64,000 nt of DNA. Origin: Sediminicoccus sp. KRV36. GTDB lineage: Bacteria > Pseudomonadota > Alphaproteobacteria > Acetobacterales > Acetobacteraceae. The translations under genes and the position numbers were made by a program. The stretch covers positions 930,001 to 994,000 of the forward strand of contig NZ_CP085081.1 in the NCBI RefSeq assembly GCF_023243115.1. The letters run 5' to 3'. The notes below the pieces were generated by a model. That model worked only from the letters and a program-made list of their open reading frames with translations, was not told where the DNA came from and searched no databases. Shown piece by piece: positions 53,137-62,615 of this stretch; within the stretch, counting starts at the first letter, position 1, and the number at the start of each line of letters is the position of its first letter.

Positions 53137-54528
53137 TCAGATATGCAGCGCGCGGCCATCCACGGCCAGTGCCGCTTCCTTCACCGCCTCGCTCAGCGTG
53201 GGGTGGGCGTGGCAGGTGCGGGCCACATCCTCGGCACTCGCGCCGAATTCGATGGCGAGTGCGATTTCCGCGATCAGCGTGCCCGCATCGGGGCCCATGA
53301 TATGGGCACCCAGCACGGCGTCGGTCTTGGCATCGGCCAGGATTTTCACGAAGCCGTCCATATCGCCCATGGCGCGCGCGCGGCCATTGGCGGTGAAGGG
53401 GAACTTGCCGATCTTGTAGGCCTGCCCGCGCGCCTTCAGCTGCTCCTCCGTCTCACCCACGGAAGCGAGCTCGGGCCATGTGTACACCACGCTCGGGATG
53501 GCGTTGTAGTTGATGTGCGGCTTCTGCCCGGCGAGCTGTTCCGCCAGCGCCACGCCCTCATCCTCGGCCTTGTGGGCCAGCATGGCACCCGCGATGGCAT
53601 CGCCGATGGCGTAGATGCCGGGCACGCTGGTGGCGAAATGCGCATCGGTCTTCACGCGGCCGCGCTCATCGAGTGCGACGCCGACCTCCGGCAGGCCCAG
53701 CCCCTCGATATGCGGGCGGCGGCCGATGGCCAGCAGCACGACATCGGCGCGCAGCGTCTCGGCGGCACCGCCGGCGGCGGGCTCGATGGTGACATTCACG
53801 CCCGTCGCATCCGCCACGGCGGCGGTCACCTTGCTCTTCAGCTTGAACTTGAAGCCCTGCTTGGTCAGCACACGCTCGAAGGCCTTGCCCAGCTCATTGT
53901 CCATGCCGGGGGTGAGGCGGTCGAGATACTCGACCACGGTCACCTTGGCCCCCAACCGGGCCCAGACGCTGCCCAACTCCAGCCCGATCACGCCGCCGCC
54001 GATCACCACCAGGTGGTCCGGCACCCGCGCCAGCTCCAGCGCGCCGGTGGAGGTGACGATGCGCGTCTCATCCACCTCGATGCCCCTCAGCGGAATGCTC
54101 TCGCTGCCCGTCGCGATGACGATGTTCTTCGCCCCATATTCCACGCCGGCCACTTCGACCGTGGTGGGGTTCACGATGCGCCCCGCACCCTTCAGCCAGG
54201 TCACCTTGTTCTTCTTGAAGAGGAATTCCACGCCCTTCACATTCGCACCCACCACCTCGGCCTTGCGGGCCTGCATGCGCGCGAGATCAAAGGAGACGCC
54301 GGTCACCACGATGCCGTGATCAGCCAGCTTGTGCTTGGTTTCCTCGAAATGCTCGGAGGATTGCAGCAGCGCCTTGGAGGGAATGCAGCCGATATTGAGG
54401 CAGGTGCCGCCCAGGGTGGCGCGCTTCTCGACGCAGGCCACCTTGAGGCCGAGCTGGGCCGCGCGGATGGCGCAGACATAGCCGCCCGGACCGGCGCCGA
54501 TGATGATGACATCAAAGCTGTCAGACAT
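53137..54528 (-). CDS. lpdA: Dihydrolipoyl dehydrogenase (E3)
   Basis: 463 residues: FAD motif [20 protein letters not shown], redox disulfide [19 protein letters not shown] motif [15 protein letters not shown], and the active-site His-Glu pair in [13 protein letters not shown]. It reoxidises lipoyl groups of 2-oxoacid dehydrogenases and glycine cleavage. No E1/E2 genes adjoin it, so it is a stand-alone E3. Confidence 0.97.
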   Translation of the reverse strand: MSDSFDVIIIGAGPGGYVCAIRAAQLGLKVACVEKRATLGGTCLNIGCIPSKALLQSSEHFEETKHKLADHGIVVTGVSFDLARMQARKAEVVGANVKGVEFLFKKNKVTWLKGAGRIVNPTTVEVAGVEYGAKNIVIATGSESIPLRGIEVDETRIVTSTGALELARVPDHLVVIGGGVIGLELGSVWARLGAKVTVVEYLDRLTPGMDNELGKAFERVLTKQGFKFKLKSKVTAAVADATGVNVTIEPAAGGAAETLRADVVLLAIGRRPHIEGLGLPEVGVALDERGRVKTDAHFATSVPGIYAIGDAIAGAMLAHKAEDEGVALAEQLAGQKPHINYNAIPSVVYTWPELASVGETEEQLKARGQAYKIGKFPFTANGRARAMGDMDGFVKILADAKTDAVLGAHIMGPDAGTLIAEIALAIEFGASAEDVARTCHAHPTLSEAVKEAALAVDGRALHI

Positions 54529-54672
54529 GGGAATTCCTCAACCGCATTCGGCCGCAAACTGACGCGCGGCGGGGCCGGGCGCAAGGTGCGGCCGATCATG
54601 GCCATCCGCAACGCCGATTGGCGCCGGGACCAGGGACGCGGCATGCTGGTTTCACCAGGACAGGAGGGAATG

Positions 54673-55011
54673 ATGCACAAGATCTGTTTGGTCGCCGCCC
54701 TGATGGCGTTGCCGCTGGCCGGGGCCTGGGCCCAGGCCGTTCCGCCCAATTGCAGCGGCGTGCTGGAACCCTCCGGCTGGCAGAGCAAGTCCGAGCGTGG
54801 CTATTGGGCAAGCTCGGTGGATTTGCGGAACATCTCGGGCCGGCCGGTGCAGGTGACGGTGGCGTATAACGGCCAGGGCGCCATCAGCCGCGCCGCCTTC
54901 CGCATGGAGGCGGGCGGCTGGTCCCGCCAATGGCTCGCGCGGACGCCCTCGGCCGTGCCCGAGGCCACGCTTCGCGCCTCCACCACCTTCATCTGCGCCG
55001 CGCCGGGCTGA
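54673..55011 (+). CDS. Small secreted two-cysteine protein, paralogue 1
   Basis: 112 residues with AGGAGG five bases before the ATG (54670 is the alternative). Signal peptide to AWAQ (about 22); the mature part is about 90 residues with one Cys near its start (NCSGVLE) and one near its end (TFICAAPG), presumably a disulfide. The middle YWASSVDLRNISGRPVQVTV looks like a beta-sandwich. It aligns by eye with the next two genes around the first-Cys, central and last-Cys blocks. No known family; it lies in a tandem trio. Confidence 0.7.
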   Translation: MHKICLVAALMALPLAGAWAQAVPPNCSGVLEPSGWQSKSERGYWASSVDLRNISGRPVQVTVAYNGQGAISRAAFRMEAGGWSRQWLARTPSAVPEATLRASTTFICAAPG

Positions 55012-55080
55012 CGCGCGCCCCCTCGCCAGGCGCGGGGGGCCGTGCCAGTCCTTGCCGCGCAAGACGAATGGGGTTGGCGC

Positions 55081-55446
55081 GTGGTGCGACGGAGATGTCT
55101 TTGGCTGGCGTTCTGCCTGGTTTGGGCGCCCTGCCTGGTTGTGGTGCCGTGGGCCGCGGCGCAGCCGCCCGGCTGGGAGGGTTGCGCGGGGCGGGTCATC
55201 ATCCTGCGCACCGGCAGCCAGGCCGAGGGCGCGGGTTTCGGCTATTGGGTGACGCTGTCCAATCCCGGCATGCGCCCGCTCTGGGTCGCCCCGCGCTTCG
55301 CGGATGCTGCTCCGGCGCCGCCCTTGCGCATCGAGGCGGGGCGCATGCTGCAGCTGCGCCTGGGCGAGGGCGCGGCCAACCTCTCCGCCGAGGATGTCGC
55401 CGCCGCCACCCGGCTGCGCTGCCAGGCGATCCAGACGCAGCCCTGA
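55081..55446 (+). CDS. Small secreted two-cysteine protein, paralogue 2
   Basis: 121 residues from GTG 55081 (VVRRRCLWLAFCLVW signal); GTG 55042 is an alternative with a G-rich run upstream. The mature part has Cys in GCAGRV, GYWVTLSNPGMRPLWV in the middle and NLSAEDVAAATRLRCQ at the end. That end closely resembles paralogue 3 (NLSAQALRAATTMRCF). Confidence 0.65.
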   Translation: MVRRRCLWLAFCLVWAPCLVVVPWAAAQPPGWEGCAGRVIILRTGSQAEGAGFGYWVTLSNPGMRPLWVAPRFADAAPAPPLRIEAGRMLQLRLGEGAANLSAEDVAAATRLRCQAIQTQP

Positions 55447-55498
55447 TGGACCTGACCCCGCCGCGCGGTGCATCCTGCGCCAGTTGCCGGAGGACCAA

Positions 55499-55894
55499 AT
55501 GACCAGGATTCAACTGCTTGCCGCTGCCCTTGCCCTGCCGCTCGGCCTCGCCTCGGCCGCCGGCGCCCAGTCGCCGGGGCAATCCCCGGGGCGCGATCCC
55601 GCGGGCCAGGGCAGCGATTGCTTCGCCCAGATTTTCGCCGATGCCCGCTTCACCAGCAAGCCGCTCGGCGATGGCCGGTTCCTCTATGAGGTGGCCATCG
55701 CCAATCGCAGCCCGACGGCTTCGGTGCGCTACAACTACAGCTTCAACCTGGCGGGCAGCACACGCCCGGCCGAGGCGCTGCATGGCTACCTCACGCCCGG
55801 GGACAGCATCGAGCACGCGCTCGGCACGGGTGACCGCAATCTGAGCGCCCAGGCCCTGCGGGCTGCCACCACGATGCGCTGCTTCCCGCTGTAG
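55499..55894 (+). CDS. Small secreted two-cysteine protein, paralogue 3
   Basis: 131 residues, GGAGG eight bases upstream of the ATG. Signal to AGAQ (about 24), a Gly/Pro/Gln linker (SPGQSPGRDPAGQGS), then DCFAQIF, FLYEVAIANRSPTASVRY, the end NLSAQALRAATTMRCFPL. The three genes share cysteine spacing and a common end block, so they come from duplication, but their middles have drifted. Periplasmic or outer-surface location is expected. Confidence 0.68.
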   Translation: MTRIQLLAAALALPLGLASAAGAQSPGQSPGRDPAGQGSDCFAQIFADARFTSKPLGDGRFLYEVAIANRSPTASVRYNYSFNLAGSTRPAEALHGYLTPGDSIEHALGTGDRNLSAQALRAATTMRCFPL

Positions 55895-55993
55895 CCCCTC
55901 CCGAAGCAGGGGCTTGGCAAGCAACGCGCATCTGTGCCCCAATCGTGAATGACGGCGCCGTAAGATGCGCCGAACCATTCCGGAGGGATTTCC

Positions 55994-56992
55994 ATGGGCC
56001 GACCCGCCAACGGGCTTTCACGCCGCCATGCGCTGGCCATGGGCGGTGCCGCCATGGCGGCGCCCCTGGCCGCGCCCGGCGTGGCCAGCGGGCAGGGGCG
56101 TTTCCCCGAGCGGCCCATCCGCTTCATCATTCCCTGGCCGCCGGGCGGCAGTTCGGACTCGCAGCTGCGCAGCTTGGGCGAACAGGCGGGCCGCCTGCTC
56201 GGTCAGCCGGTCGTCATCGAAAATCGTGGCGGCGCCGGCGGCACCCTGCATGCGGTGTATCTGGCGCGTGAGGCACGGCCGGATGGCTATACCATCGGGC
56301 AGATGCACCTGTCCGTCATCCGCCGCCCTTTCCTGGTGCGCACCCCGCAATGGGATGCCACGACGGATTTCACCCATATCATCGGCCTCACCGGCTGGCT
56401 CTTTGGCGCCGCGGTGCGGGCGGACAGTCCCTTTCGCACCTGGCAGGACATGATCGCCTTCGCGCGGCAAAACCCGGGCGCCGTCAGCTATGCCACCTCC
56501 GGCATCGCCACCACGAACCATCTGGCGATGGAAGATATCTGCGCGCGGGAGCGGGTGGAGATGACGCACGTGCCCTTCCGCGGCGCGTCGGAGGGGATTC
56601 CGGCCGTGCTCAGCGGCAATGTGACGATGATCGCCGATAGCAGCACCTGGGCCCCCGCCGTGGATGGCGGGCAGATGCGCTGCCTGAGCGTCTGGTCGGC
56701 CGAGCGCGCGCCCCGCTTCCCCACGGTGCCCACCCTGAGGGAGTTGGGTTACGACATCGTCGTCACGTCCAACTACGGCATCAGTGGCCCGCCGCGCATG
56801 GACCCCGGCGTTGTTCGCGTTCTGCATGACGCTTTCAAGACGGCCCTGATGAGCGAGGAGAACACGCGCGTGCGGACGCAGTTCGACATGCCGCTCGTGT
56901 ATCTCAACACCCAGGAATACAAGGATTTCGTGGCGCAGCGCGCCGTCTGGGAGCGTGACATGGTCACGCGGCTGGGCATCCGCATGGAATAG
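55994..56992 (+). CDS. Bug/TctC-family periplasmic receptor (tandem 1)
   Basis: 332 residues with GGAGGG before the ATG. Signal with twin-arginine-like GLSRRHALAMGG. The mature part begins FPERPIRFIIPWPPGGSSD, the Bug ligand loop. It has VVIENRGGAGGTLHAV and PTLRELGYDIV. It is followed 61 bases later by a close paralogue. No TctAB nearby. Its close match to the next gene indicates duplication. Confidence 0.9.
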   Translation: MGRPANGLSRRHALAMGGAAMAAPLAAPGVASGQGRFPERPIRFIIPWPPGGSSDSQLRSLGEQAGRLLGQPVVIENRGGAGGTLHAVYLAREARPDGYTIGQMHLSVIRRPFLVRTPQWDATTDFTHIIGLTGWLFGAAVRADSPFRTWQDMIAFARQNPGAVSYATSGIATTNHLAMEDICARERVEMTHVPFRGASEGIPAVLSGNVTMIADSSTWAPAVDGGQMRCLSVWSAERAPRFPTVPTLRELGYDIVVTSNYGISGPPRMDPGVVRVLHDAFKTALMSEENTRVRTQFDMPLVYLNTQEYKDFVAQRAVWERDMVTRLGIRME

Positions 56993-57053
56993 GCTTTCGG
57001 CTTCGGTCCGGCTTTGCTTCGGGCCGCTTGGACTTATGGGAGGAAACATTAAA

Positions 57054-58037
57054 ATGAACATCCCACGCCGCGCGCTGCTCGGCGCGCTCGCCGCTTCGGC
57101 GCCCGTCGCCACGACGCTGGCCACCCCCGCCTTCGGCCAGGCGCGCTATCCCAACCGACCGATCCGCTTCCTCATCCCCTGGCCACCGGGCGGCAGCCTG
57201 GATGCGCTGCACCGGCAGATGTTCGAGATCATGGGCCGGGATCTCGGCCAGAACATCATCATCGAGAACATGCCCGGCGCGCGAGGAACCCGTGCCGCCT
57301 TCTTCCTGACGCAGCAGGCCCGGCCGGATGGCTATACGCTCGCGCATCACCACCTCTCGATCCTGCGCCACCCCTTCCTGACGCGGCAGCCGACCTGGGA
57401 CCCGATCGCGGATTTCAGCTACATCATGCAGATCACAGGCTTCGTCTTCGGGACCGCGGTGCGGGCCGACCGCGGCTGGAACAGCTTTGACGACATGATC
57501 GCCGAGGCGCGGCGCCGCCCGGGCGAGCTCACCTATTCCACCTCCGGCATCGCCACCACGAACCACCTGGCGATGGAGGATATCCTCGCCCAGCGCGGCG
57601 TGCGGATGGAGCATATCCCCACGCGCGGCGCGCAGGAGGGGGTGACCATGCTGCTGGGCCGGCAGATCGACATCGTGGCCGATGCGCAATCCTGGCGGCC
57701 GCAGGTCGAAGCGGGCGAGTTCAAGCTGCTCAGCGTCTGGACTCCCACGCGGCTGGCTTCCGCCCCGAATGCGCCGACATTGCGGGAGCTGGGCCTCGGC
57801 ACCAGCGTCACCTCGCCCTATGGCGTGGTGGGGCCCAAGGGGCTGGAGCCGGAATTGGTGGATGTGCTGCACCGGGCCTTCAAGAAGGCCTTCGAGGATG
57901 ATGCGAGCCAGGCCATCATGCGGCGCTGGGAAAACCCGAATGAATATCTGGGGCCGCAGGCCTATTACGAATTCGCGCGGGAACGCGTGGCTTATGAGCG
58001 GGATACGGTGCGACGGTTGAATCTCAGCATTGATTGA
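57054..58037 (+). CDS. Bug/TctC-family periplasmic receptor (tandem 2)
   Basis: 327 residues, GGGAGG about ten bases before the ATG. Signal MNIPRRALLGALAASAPVA. Mature part YPNRPIRFLIPWPPGGSLD. Both tandem genes share the TSGIATTNHLAMEDI block almost unchanged at DNA level. They probably bind related acids. The gene is followed by a modular repeat and the converging argF. Confidence 0.9.
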   Translation: MNIPRRALLGALAASAPVATTLATPAFGQARYPNRPIRFLIPWPPGGSLDALHRQMFEIMGRDLGQNIIIENMPGARGTRAAFFLTQQARPDGYTLAHHHLSILRHPFLTRQPTWDPIADFSYIMQITGFVFGTAVRADRGWNSFDDMIAEARRRPGELTYSTSGIATTNHLAMEDILAQRGVRMEHIPTRGAQEGVTMLLGRQIDIVADAQSWRPQVEAGEFKLLSVWTPTRLASAPNAPTLRELGLGTSVTSPYGVVGPKGLEPELVDVLHRAFKKAFEDDASQAIMRRWENPNEYLGPQAYYEFARERVAYERDTVRRLNLSID

Positions 58038-58044
58038 CGCCCGC

Positions 58045-58096
58045 CTGGGGCTTTGCCCCAAACCCCACCGGGGTCCGTGGCGGACCCCGGACCCCG
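58045..58096. repeat. Modular palindromic element with GGGGTCCG core
   Basis: Head GGGGCTTTGCCCC (58047-58059), then AAACCCCACC, then core GGGGTCCG/CGGACCCC (58070-58077 and 58081-58088). It stands between the converging Bug receptor and argF genes, nine bases from the argF stop, and could serve as a two-way terminator. Confidence 0.85.
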
Positions 58097-58104
58097 CCGT
58101 CAGG

Positions 58105-59049
58105 TTACGCCAAGCCCAGGGCCCACAGCAGTACGCCTTTTTGGGCGTGCAGGCGGTTTTCCGCTTCGTCGAAGACGACGCTTTGCGGGCCGTCCATCAC
58201 CTCATCGGTGATTTCCTCGCCGCGATGCGCGGGCAGGCAATGCATGACGATGGCATCCGGTGCCGCATGCTTCATCAGCGCCGCATTGAGCTGATACGCC
58301 GCCAGCATGTTGTGGCGCTGGCGCGCGCTCGTCTTGTCGTCGCTCATCGAGACCCAGGTATCGGTCACGACGCAGCGTGCGCCGGCCACCGCCTCCTGCG
58401 GGTTGTTGGTGAGTTCCACCCTAGCACCCTCGGCCCGCGCCCAGGCGATGAGATCGGCCTGGGGCGCCAACTCGGGCGGTGTCGCCACGCGCAGCGTGAA
58501 ATCGAAGCGCGCCGCGGCCTGGATGAAGGATTGCGCGACATTGTTGCCATCGCCCGTCCAGGCCACCACCTGACCGGCAATCGGGCCGCGATGCTCCTCG
58601 AAGGTCATCACATCGGCCATCAGCTGGCAGGGATGGGAGACATCGGTCAGCCCGTTGATCACCGGCACCGTCGCGAATTCGGCCAGCTCGCGCATCTTGG
58701 ACACCTTGTCGGTGCGCAGGATGATGGCATCCACATAGCGGGAGAGCACGCGCGCCGTATCGGCCGGCGTCTCCCCCCGCCCCAGTTGCGTGTCCTTGCT
58801 GGAGAGCGTCACCACCTCGCCACCCAATTGGCGGATGCCGACCTCGAAGCTGACGCGGGTGCGGGTGGAGGGCTTCTCGAAGATCATGGCGATGTGCTTG
58901 CCGGCCAGCGGCTTGCCCACCACCTCGCCCCGCTTGGCGCGGCTGCCGAGGTCGAGCATGCGGCGCAGCGTCGCCGCATCATGATCCATCAATTCCAGGA
59001 AGTGGCGCGGCGCGCCACTTCCCGTCACCGGCTTCAACAGCGCACTCAC
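58105..59049 (-). CDS. argF: Ornithine carbamoyltransferase
   Basis: 314 residues. Carbamoyl-phosphate motif [17 protein letters not shown], and [11 protein letters not shown] are all intact. It makes citrulline from ornithine and carbamoyl phosphate in arginine synthesis. Its ATG overlaps the argD stop by four bases. Confidence 0.97.
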   Translation of the reverse strand: MSALLKPVTGSGAPRHFLELMDHDAATLRRMLDLGSRAKRGEVVGKPLAGKHIAMIFEKPSTRTRVSFEVGIRQLGGEVVTLSSKDTQLGRGETPADTARVLSRYVDAIILRTDKVSKMRELAEFATVPVINGLTDVSHPCQLMADVMTFEEHRGPIAGQVVAWTGDGNNVAQSFIQAAARFDFTLRVATPPELAPQADLIAWARAEGARVELTNNPQEAVAGARCVVTDTWVSMSDDKTSARQRHNMLAAYQLNAALMKHAAPDAIVMHCLPAHRGEEITDEVMDGPQSVVFDEAENRLHAQKGVLLWALGLA

Positions 59050-60263
59050 TTGGCGGGCGCCAGTTTTTCCGCCTTGGGGGCTTCCGCCGGCGTCAGTGCC
59101 AGGCAGGCGCGGTCAAGTGCGGCCAGCGCCTCATCCACCTCCGCCTCGGTGATGATGAGCGGCGGTGCGACGCGCAGCACATTCATCCCCGCGGCGACGG
59201 TCAGCAGCCCCTGCTCCACGCATTCGGCCTGCATGGCGCCGTTATTCACCTCGGGCACCAGGCGCAGGCCGAGCAGCATGCCCGCCCCTTGCACGCCCAG
59301 AATGACGCGCGGATGGCGTTCGGCGAGTGCCAGCATGCCGCGCCAGAGGTAACGCGCCACACGATCCACCTGGTCCAGGAAGCCGGGTGCCAGCACCACA
59401 TCCAGCACGGCATTGCCGGCCGCGCAGGCCAGCGGCCCGCCGCCATAGGTGGTGCCATGCGTGCCAGGCTTGAGGTGCTTGGCCACCGCTTCCTTCGCCA
59501 TCACGGCACCCAGCGGGAAGCCGCCGCCAATCCCCTTGGCCGAGGACATGACGTCAGGCTCGATGCCCGCCCATTGATGCGCCCAGAGCTTGCCCGAGCG
59601 CCCCATGCCGGTCTGCACCTCGTCCAGCGCCAGCAGCAGGCCGAACTCGTCGCACACCGCGCGCAATTCGCGCAGGAAGCGCAGATCGGCCGGGCGCACG
59701 CCGCCCTCACCCTGCACCGGCTCGATCATGATGCCGGCGGTGGCGGGCGTGATGGCATCGCGCAGGGCGTTCATGTTGCCGAAGGGCACATGGTCGAAGC
59801 CCTCGACCGCCGGGCCGAAGCCCGCGAGATACTTCTCGTTGCCCGTGGCGCTCAGCATGGCCAGCGTGCGGCCATGGAAGGCGCCCTCGAAGCAGATCAT
59901 CCGGAACTTCTCCGGGTGGCCGTTCTCGGCGTGGTATTTCCGCACGGCCTTGACCATGCCCTCATTGGCTTCCGCGCCGGAATTGCAGAAGAACACGGAA
60001 TCAGCAAAGGAGGCCGCCACATGCCGCGCGGCCAGCTTCTCGGCCTGCGGCACGCGATACAGGTTGCTGACATGCATGACCTTCGCGGCCTGCTCGGCGA
60101 TGGCCTTCACCAGATGCGGATGGCCATGGCCCAGCGAGGAGGTGGCGATGCCGGAGCCGAAATCGAGGAATCGTCGCCCCGCATCCGTCCACACATAGGC
60201 ACCTTCGCCCCGCTCGAAAGCGAGGTCGGCACGGTTGTAGGTCGGCATCAGGGCGGGGATCAC
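59046..60263 (-). CDS. argD: Acetylornithine aminotransferase
   Basis: 405 residues from GTG 60263, with GGAG about nine bases upstream; ATG 60248 is an alternative. Class III PLP enzyme: [50 protein letters not shown], and the PLP lysine in [14 protein letters not shown]. It converts N-acetylglutamate semialdehyde to N-acetylornithine. argD and argF form a two-gene arginine operon. Confidence 0.97.
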   Translation of the reverse strand: MIPALMPTYNRADLAFERGEGAYVWTDAGRRFLDFGSGIATSSLGHGHPHLVKAIAEQAAKVMHVSNLYRVPQAEKLAARHVAASFADSVFFCNSGAEANEGMVKAVRKYHAENGHPEKFRMICFEGAFHGRTLAMLSATGNEKYLAGFGPAVEGFDHVPFGNMNALRDAITPATAGIMIEPVQGEGGVRPADLRFLRELRAVCDEFGLLLALDEVQTGMGRSGKLWAHQWAGIEPDVMSSAKGIGGGFPLGAVMAKEAVAKHLKPGTHGTTYGGGPLACAAGNAVLDVVLAPGFLDQVDRVARYLWRGMLALAERHPRVILGVQGAGMLLGLRLVPEVNNGAMQAECVEQGLLTVAAGMNVLRVAPPLIITEAEVDEALAALDRACLALTPAEAPKAEKLAPAK

Positions 60264-60568
60264 GCTTCAGCGCTCCTCTGGAGTCATCCCGGCCGCAAAA
60301 TGCGGCGAGAAACTCCCAGTTTGACGCAAAACCGGGCGGAGGCAAGCCTGCGCTCCCGCATCGTCACCGGGCGGCCGCAGGGGGCGCTTCCGTGGGACGG
60401 ATCAGGGCGCCATTGTCCGCTTTGGCAGGCTGCGGACGGCCCCCCCCTGGCGGAACCGATGGGCCAGCCCCTCGGGCTCCCCGGCAGGAAACTTGTTTCC
60501 TGCACCTTCATCCGAAGATGAGACGATCGAAGATCCAGGGAACCGGGGGGCGCAAAATCTGCCCTTTG
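60264..60568. other. Intergenic region upstream of argD and downstream of bamE
   Basis: About 300 bases without a credible gene. It contains the argD promoter region and, nearer bamE, the modular repeat at 60459-60512. No ARG-type operator or attenuator is clear by eye. Confidence 0.5.
60459..60512. repeat. Modular palindromic element, near-identical to the 23605 copy
   Basis: GGGCCAGCCCC head, GCTCCCCG, core GCAGGAAAC/GTTTCCTGC (60484-60503), ACCTTCATC. 48 of 49 bases match 23611-23659. It lies 56 bases past the bamE stop. Confidence 0.88.
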
Positions 60569-61111
60569 TCAGCGGCCACTGGCTCCAGCGGCCGGCCCGC
60601 CACTCGGCAGGGTGCTGCCACCCGGCGCAGGCCCGACGCGGCCCACATTGCCGAACAGCGCCTGCAGCAGGCTGCGCTCGGTGCCCGGGCTCGGCGTCTC
60701 GCGGCTCACGAAATTCACCCGCGGCATGTCGTCCTGGTTGAGCTGCCGCACCTCGGCCACGGTCCCGGCCGGGTTGAAGGCCACGACCACCACGCGCTGC
60801 GAGCGCAGCGCCATGGTGCGGGCGGGGCGCTGCTGCGTGACGCCGCTGATGTAGTACCAGTTCTCGTCCGAGAAGGTGCCGGCATGGCTCGGGCTGCCCA
60901 GCAGCGCCTGCACATCCGCGCGGGAGGTAACGCCCGGCGTCAGCTGCGCGATCTGCTCGTCCGAGACGGCGTGGCCGCGATTGACGATCGGCGTGGTGAA
61001 GACTTCGCGCGGGCGCTCGGGCAGCGGCGGCAGATAGGAACAGCCCGCCAGCGCCGGAAGGGCCAGCGCGAGGAGAAGACGGATGTTGACCAAGGCGGGG
61101 TGTCGGGCCAT
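60569..61111 (-). CDS. bamE: Outer-membrane protein assembly factor BamE (SmpA/OmlA family) lipoprotein
   Basis: 180 residues from ATG 61111. Lipobox LAGCSY gives a lipid-anchored mature protein. The BamE fold is seen as HAVSDEQIAQLTPGVTSRAD followed by VQALLGSPSH and NWYYISGV. It stabilises the BAM complex. Its C-terminal Gly/Pro/Ser tail is longer than usual. It diverges from the chaperone gene across 86 bases. Confidence 0.9.
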   Translation of the reverse strand: MARHPALVNIRLLLALALPALAGCSYLPPLPERPREVFTTPIVNRGHAVSDEQIAQLTPGVTSRADVQALLGSPSHAGTFSDENWYYISGVTQQRPARTMALRSQRVVVVAFNPAGTVAEVRQLNQDDMPRVNFVSRETPSPGTERSLLQALFGNVGRVGPAPGGSTLPSGGPAAGASGR

Positions 61112-61197
61112 GTGCCGGATTAACGTCACCCAGCCCTCGCGGTCAATGCGTCCCCCTCCTCGCGCGGGGGGCCTGCGCCGCGCGGGCTCCATTCAGG

Positions 61198-61740
61198 ATG
61201 TTCCAGATCATGGGCCTTCTCGGCCTGTTTCGCCGCCGCCCCCACGAGCGGACCGGCTTTGCCCTCTACGGCGCCGCCGTCGCCGCCGCGCGCGCGCCGC
61301 ACTTCTATGCCGAGCTCGGCGTGCCCGACACCGCCGCCGGGCGGTTCGAGCTGGTGTCGCTGCATGTGGGCCTTCTGATTCGCCGCCTGCGCAGCGAAGG
61401 CGACGCCACGGCCGATGCGCTGGGCCAGGCCGTCTTTGACGCCATGTTTGGCGACATGGATGTGAACCTGCGCGAAATGGGCATTGGCGATCTCAGCGTC
61501 GGCAAGCGCGTGAAGATGCTGTGGGAGGGGTTTCACGGCCGCGTGCAATCCTATGCCGCGGCCCTGGATGCGGGGGATGCCGCTGCCCTCGCCACCGCGC
61601 TGGAACGCAACATCTGGGTGAAGGAGCCAGAGCCCCCCGGCTCCGGCGCCAGCCTCGCCGAATATGCCCGGGCAATGGCCACGCGCCTCGCCGGGCAGGA
61701 GGTCGCGGCGATGCTCCGGGGCGAAGTGAGCTTCGCGTGA
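61198..61740 (+). CDS. Ubiquinol-cytochrome c chaperone (Cbp3 family)
   Basis: 180 residues with the family core FYAELGVPDTAAGRFELVSL, MFGDMDVNLREMGIGDLSVG and KMLWEGFHGRVQSY. It helps cytochrome b assembly in the bc1 complex. ATG 61210 is an alternative start. Its TGA overlaps the GTG of the next gene (GTGA). Confidence 0.93.
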   Translation: MFQIMGLLGLFRRRPHERTGFALYGAAVAAARAPHFYAELGVPDTAAGRFELVSLHVGLLIRRLRSEGDATADALGQAVFDAMFGDMDVNLREMGIGDLSVGKRVKMLWEGFHGRVQSYAAALDAGDAAALATALERNIWVKEPEPPGSGASLAEYARAMATRLAGQEVAAMLRGEVSFA

Positions 61741-62231
61741 GCGCCGAATTCAGCCATCGCCTGCCGCTGGCCCATGTGCCGGCCGCCGGCCAGGCCCTAC
61801 GCCTCCTGGCCACGCCCGCCGAGCGTGACGCCCTGGCCCGCCGCTTCGACCTCTTCGCCCTGCATGCCCTCGCCGCGGAGCTGCGCCTGGCGCCGGGCCC
61901 GGAAGGCGTGATCCATGTGACGGGCGAATTGACAGCGGAGCTGGAGCAGGCCTGCGGCATCACCCTCGCCCCCGTCCGGCAATCCGTGCGGGAGGCCGTC
62001 GCCTGGCGCCTGCTGCCCGAGGGGATGGAGCCCACGGATGGCGAGGACGACCCCGATGATATCGAGACCGAGCAGGGCACGGCCGATCTGGGCGAGGCGC
62101 TGGCACAGCAGCTCTCCCTCGCCATTGACCCCTATCCGCGGGCACCTGGCGCCGAGATGCCGGCGGACCTCTCCGATGGTGGCGCGCATGGCCCCTTTGC
62201 AAAGCTGTTACGGCTCAAGCCGACGGAGTAG
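61737..62231 (+). CDS. DUF177 (YceD) family protein
   Basis: 164 residues from GTG 61737. Typical features are EFSHRLPLAHVP, VIHVTGELTAELEQACGI, an acidic EDDPDDIETEQG stretch and the closing PFAKLLRLK. YceD proteins precede rpmF across bacteria and take part in 23S rRNA processing or stability in plants and bacteria. The usual CxxC pair is reduced to a single Cys. It leads the rpmF-plsX-fabH block. Confidence 0.9.
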   Translation: MSAEFSHRLPLAHVPAAGQALRLLATPAERDALARRFDLFALHALAAELRLAPGPEGVIHVTGELTAELEQACGITLAPVRQSVREAVAWRLLPEGMEPTDGEDDPDDIETEQGTADLGEALAQQLSLAIDPYPRAPGAEMPADLSDGGAHGPFAKLLRLKPTE

Positions 62232-62387
62232 GTTGCGCGGAAGGAAGGATGGGTGCTAATCGCGCTCCCTCCCTGCCGTCGCATGCCCGCTGCGGCCGTT
62301 TTCGCTTGGGCGCACCCCGCCCCCCTCTTTGCCTGGGCCACACGGCGCTTGTTCCGGTGGTCCTCTACCCGTTGAAAGGCTGGCTCC

Positions 62388-62588
62388 ATGGCCGTCCCGA
62401 AGAAGAAAGTTTCCCCCTCGCGCCGTGGCATGCGCCGCAGCCACATGGCCCTCCCCAAGGAGGTGCATGTCGAGTGCTCCAATTGCGGTGAGCTGAAGCG
62501 CCCGCATCACATCTGCCCCTCCTGCGGTCATTATGACGGCCGTGAGGTCGCCGCCGCCGATGCGCTGAAGGGCGTGGTTCGCGGCTGA
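62388..62588 (+). CDS. rpmF: 50S ribosomal protein L32
   Basis: 66 residues: [19 protein letters not shown] and two CxxC knuckles ([16 protein letters not shown]), so the zinc-binding form. It follows DUF177 after 156 bases and precedes plsX by 27. Confidence 0.97.
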   Translation: MAVPKKKVSPSRRGMRRSHMALPKEVHVECSNCGELKRPHHICPSCGHYDGREVAAADALKGVVRG

Positions 62589-62615
62589 GCCGGTGCAGAT
62601 CGGGGGGATCCGCAC

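Noticed and set aside
52219..54660. Long plus-strand frame antisense to the amidohydrolase and lpdA
   Set aside because: Only its last 112 codons (from 54673), beyond lpdA and with a ribosome binding site and signal peptide, look real; the rest is shadow.
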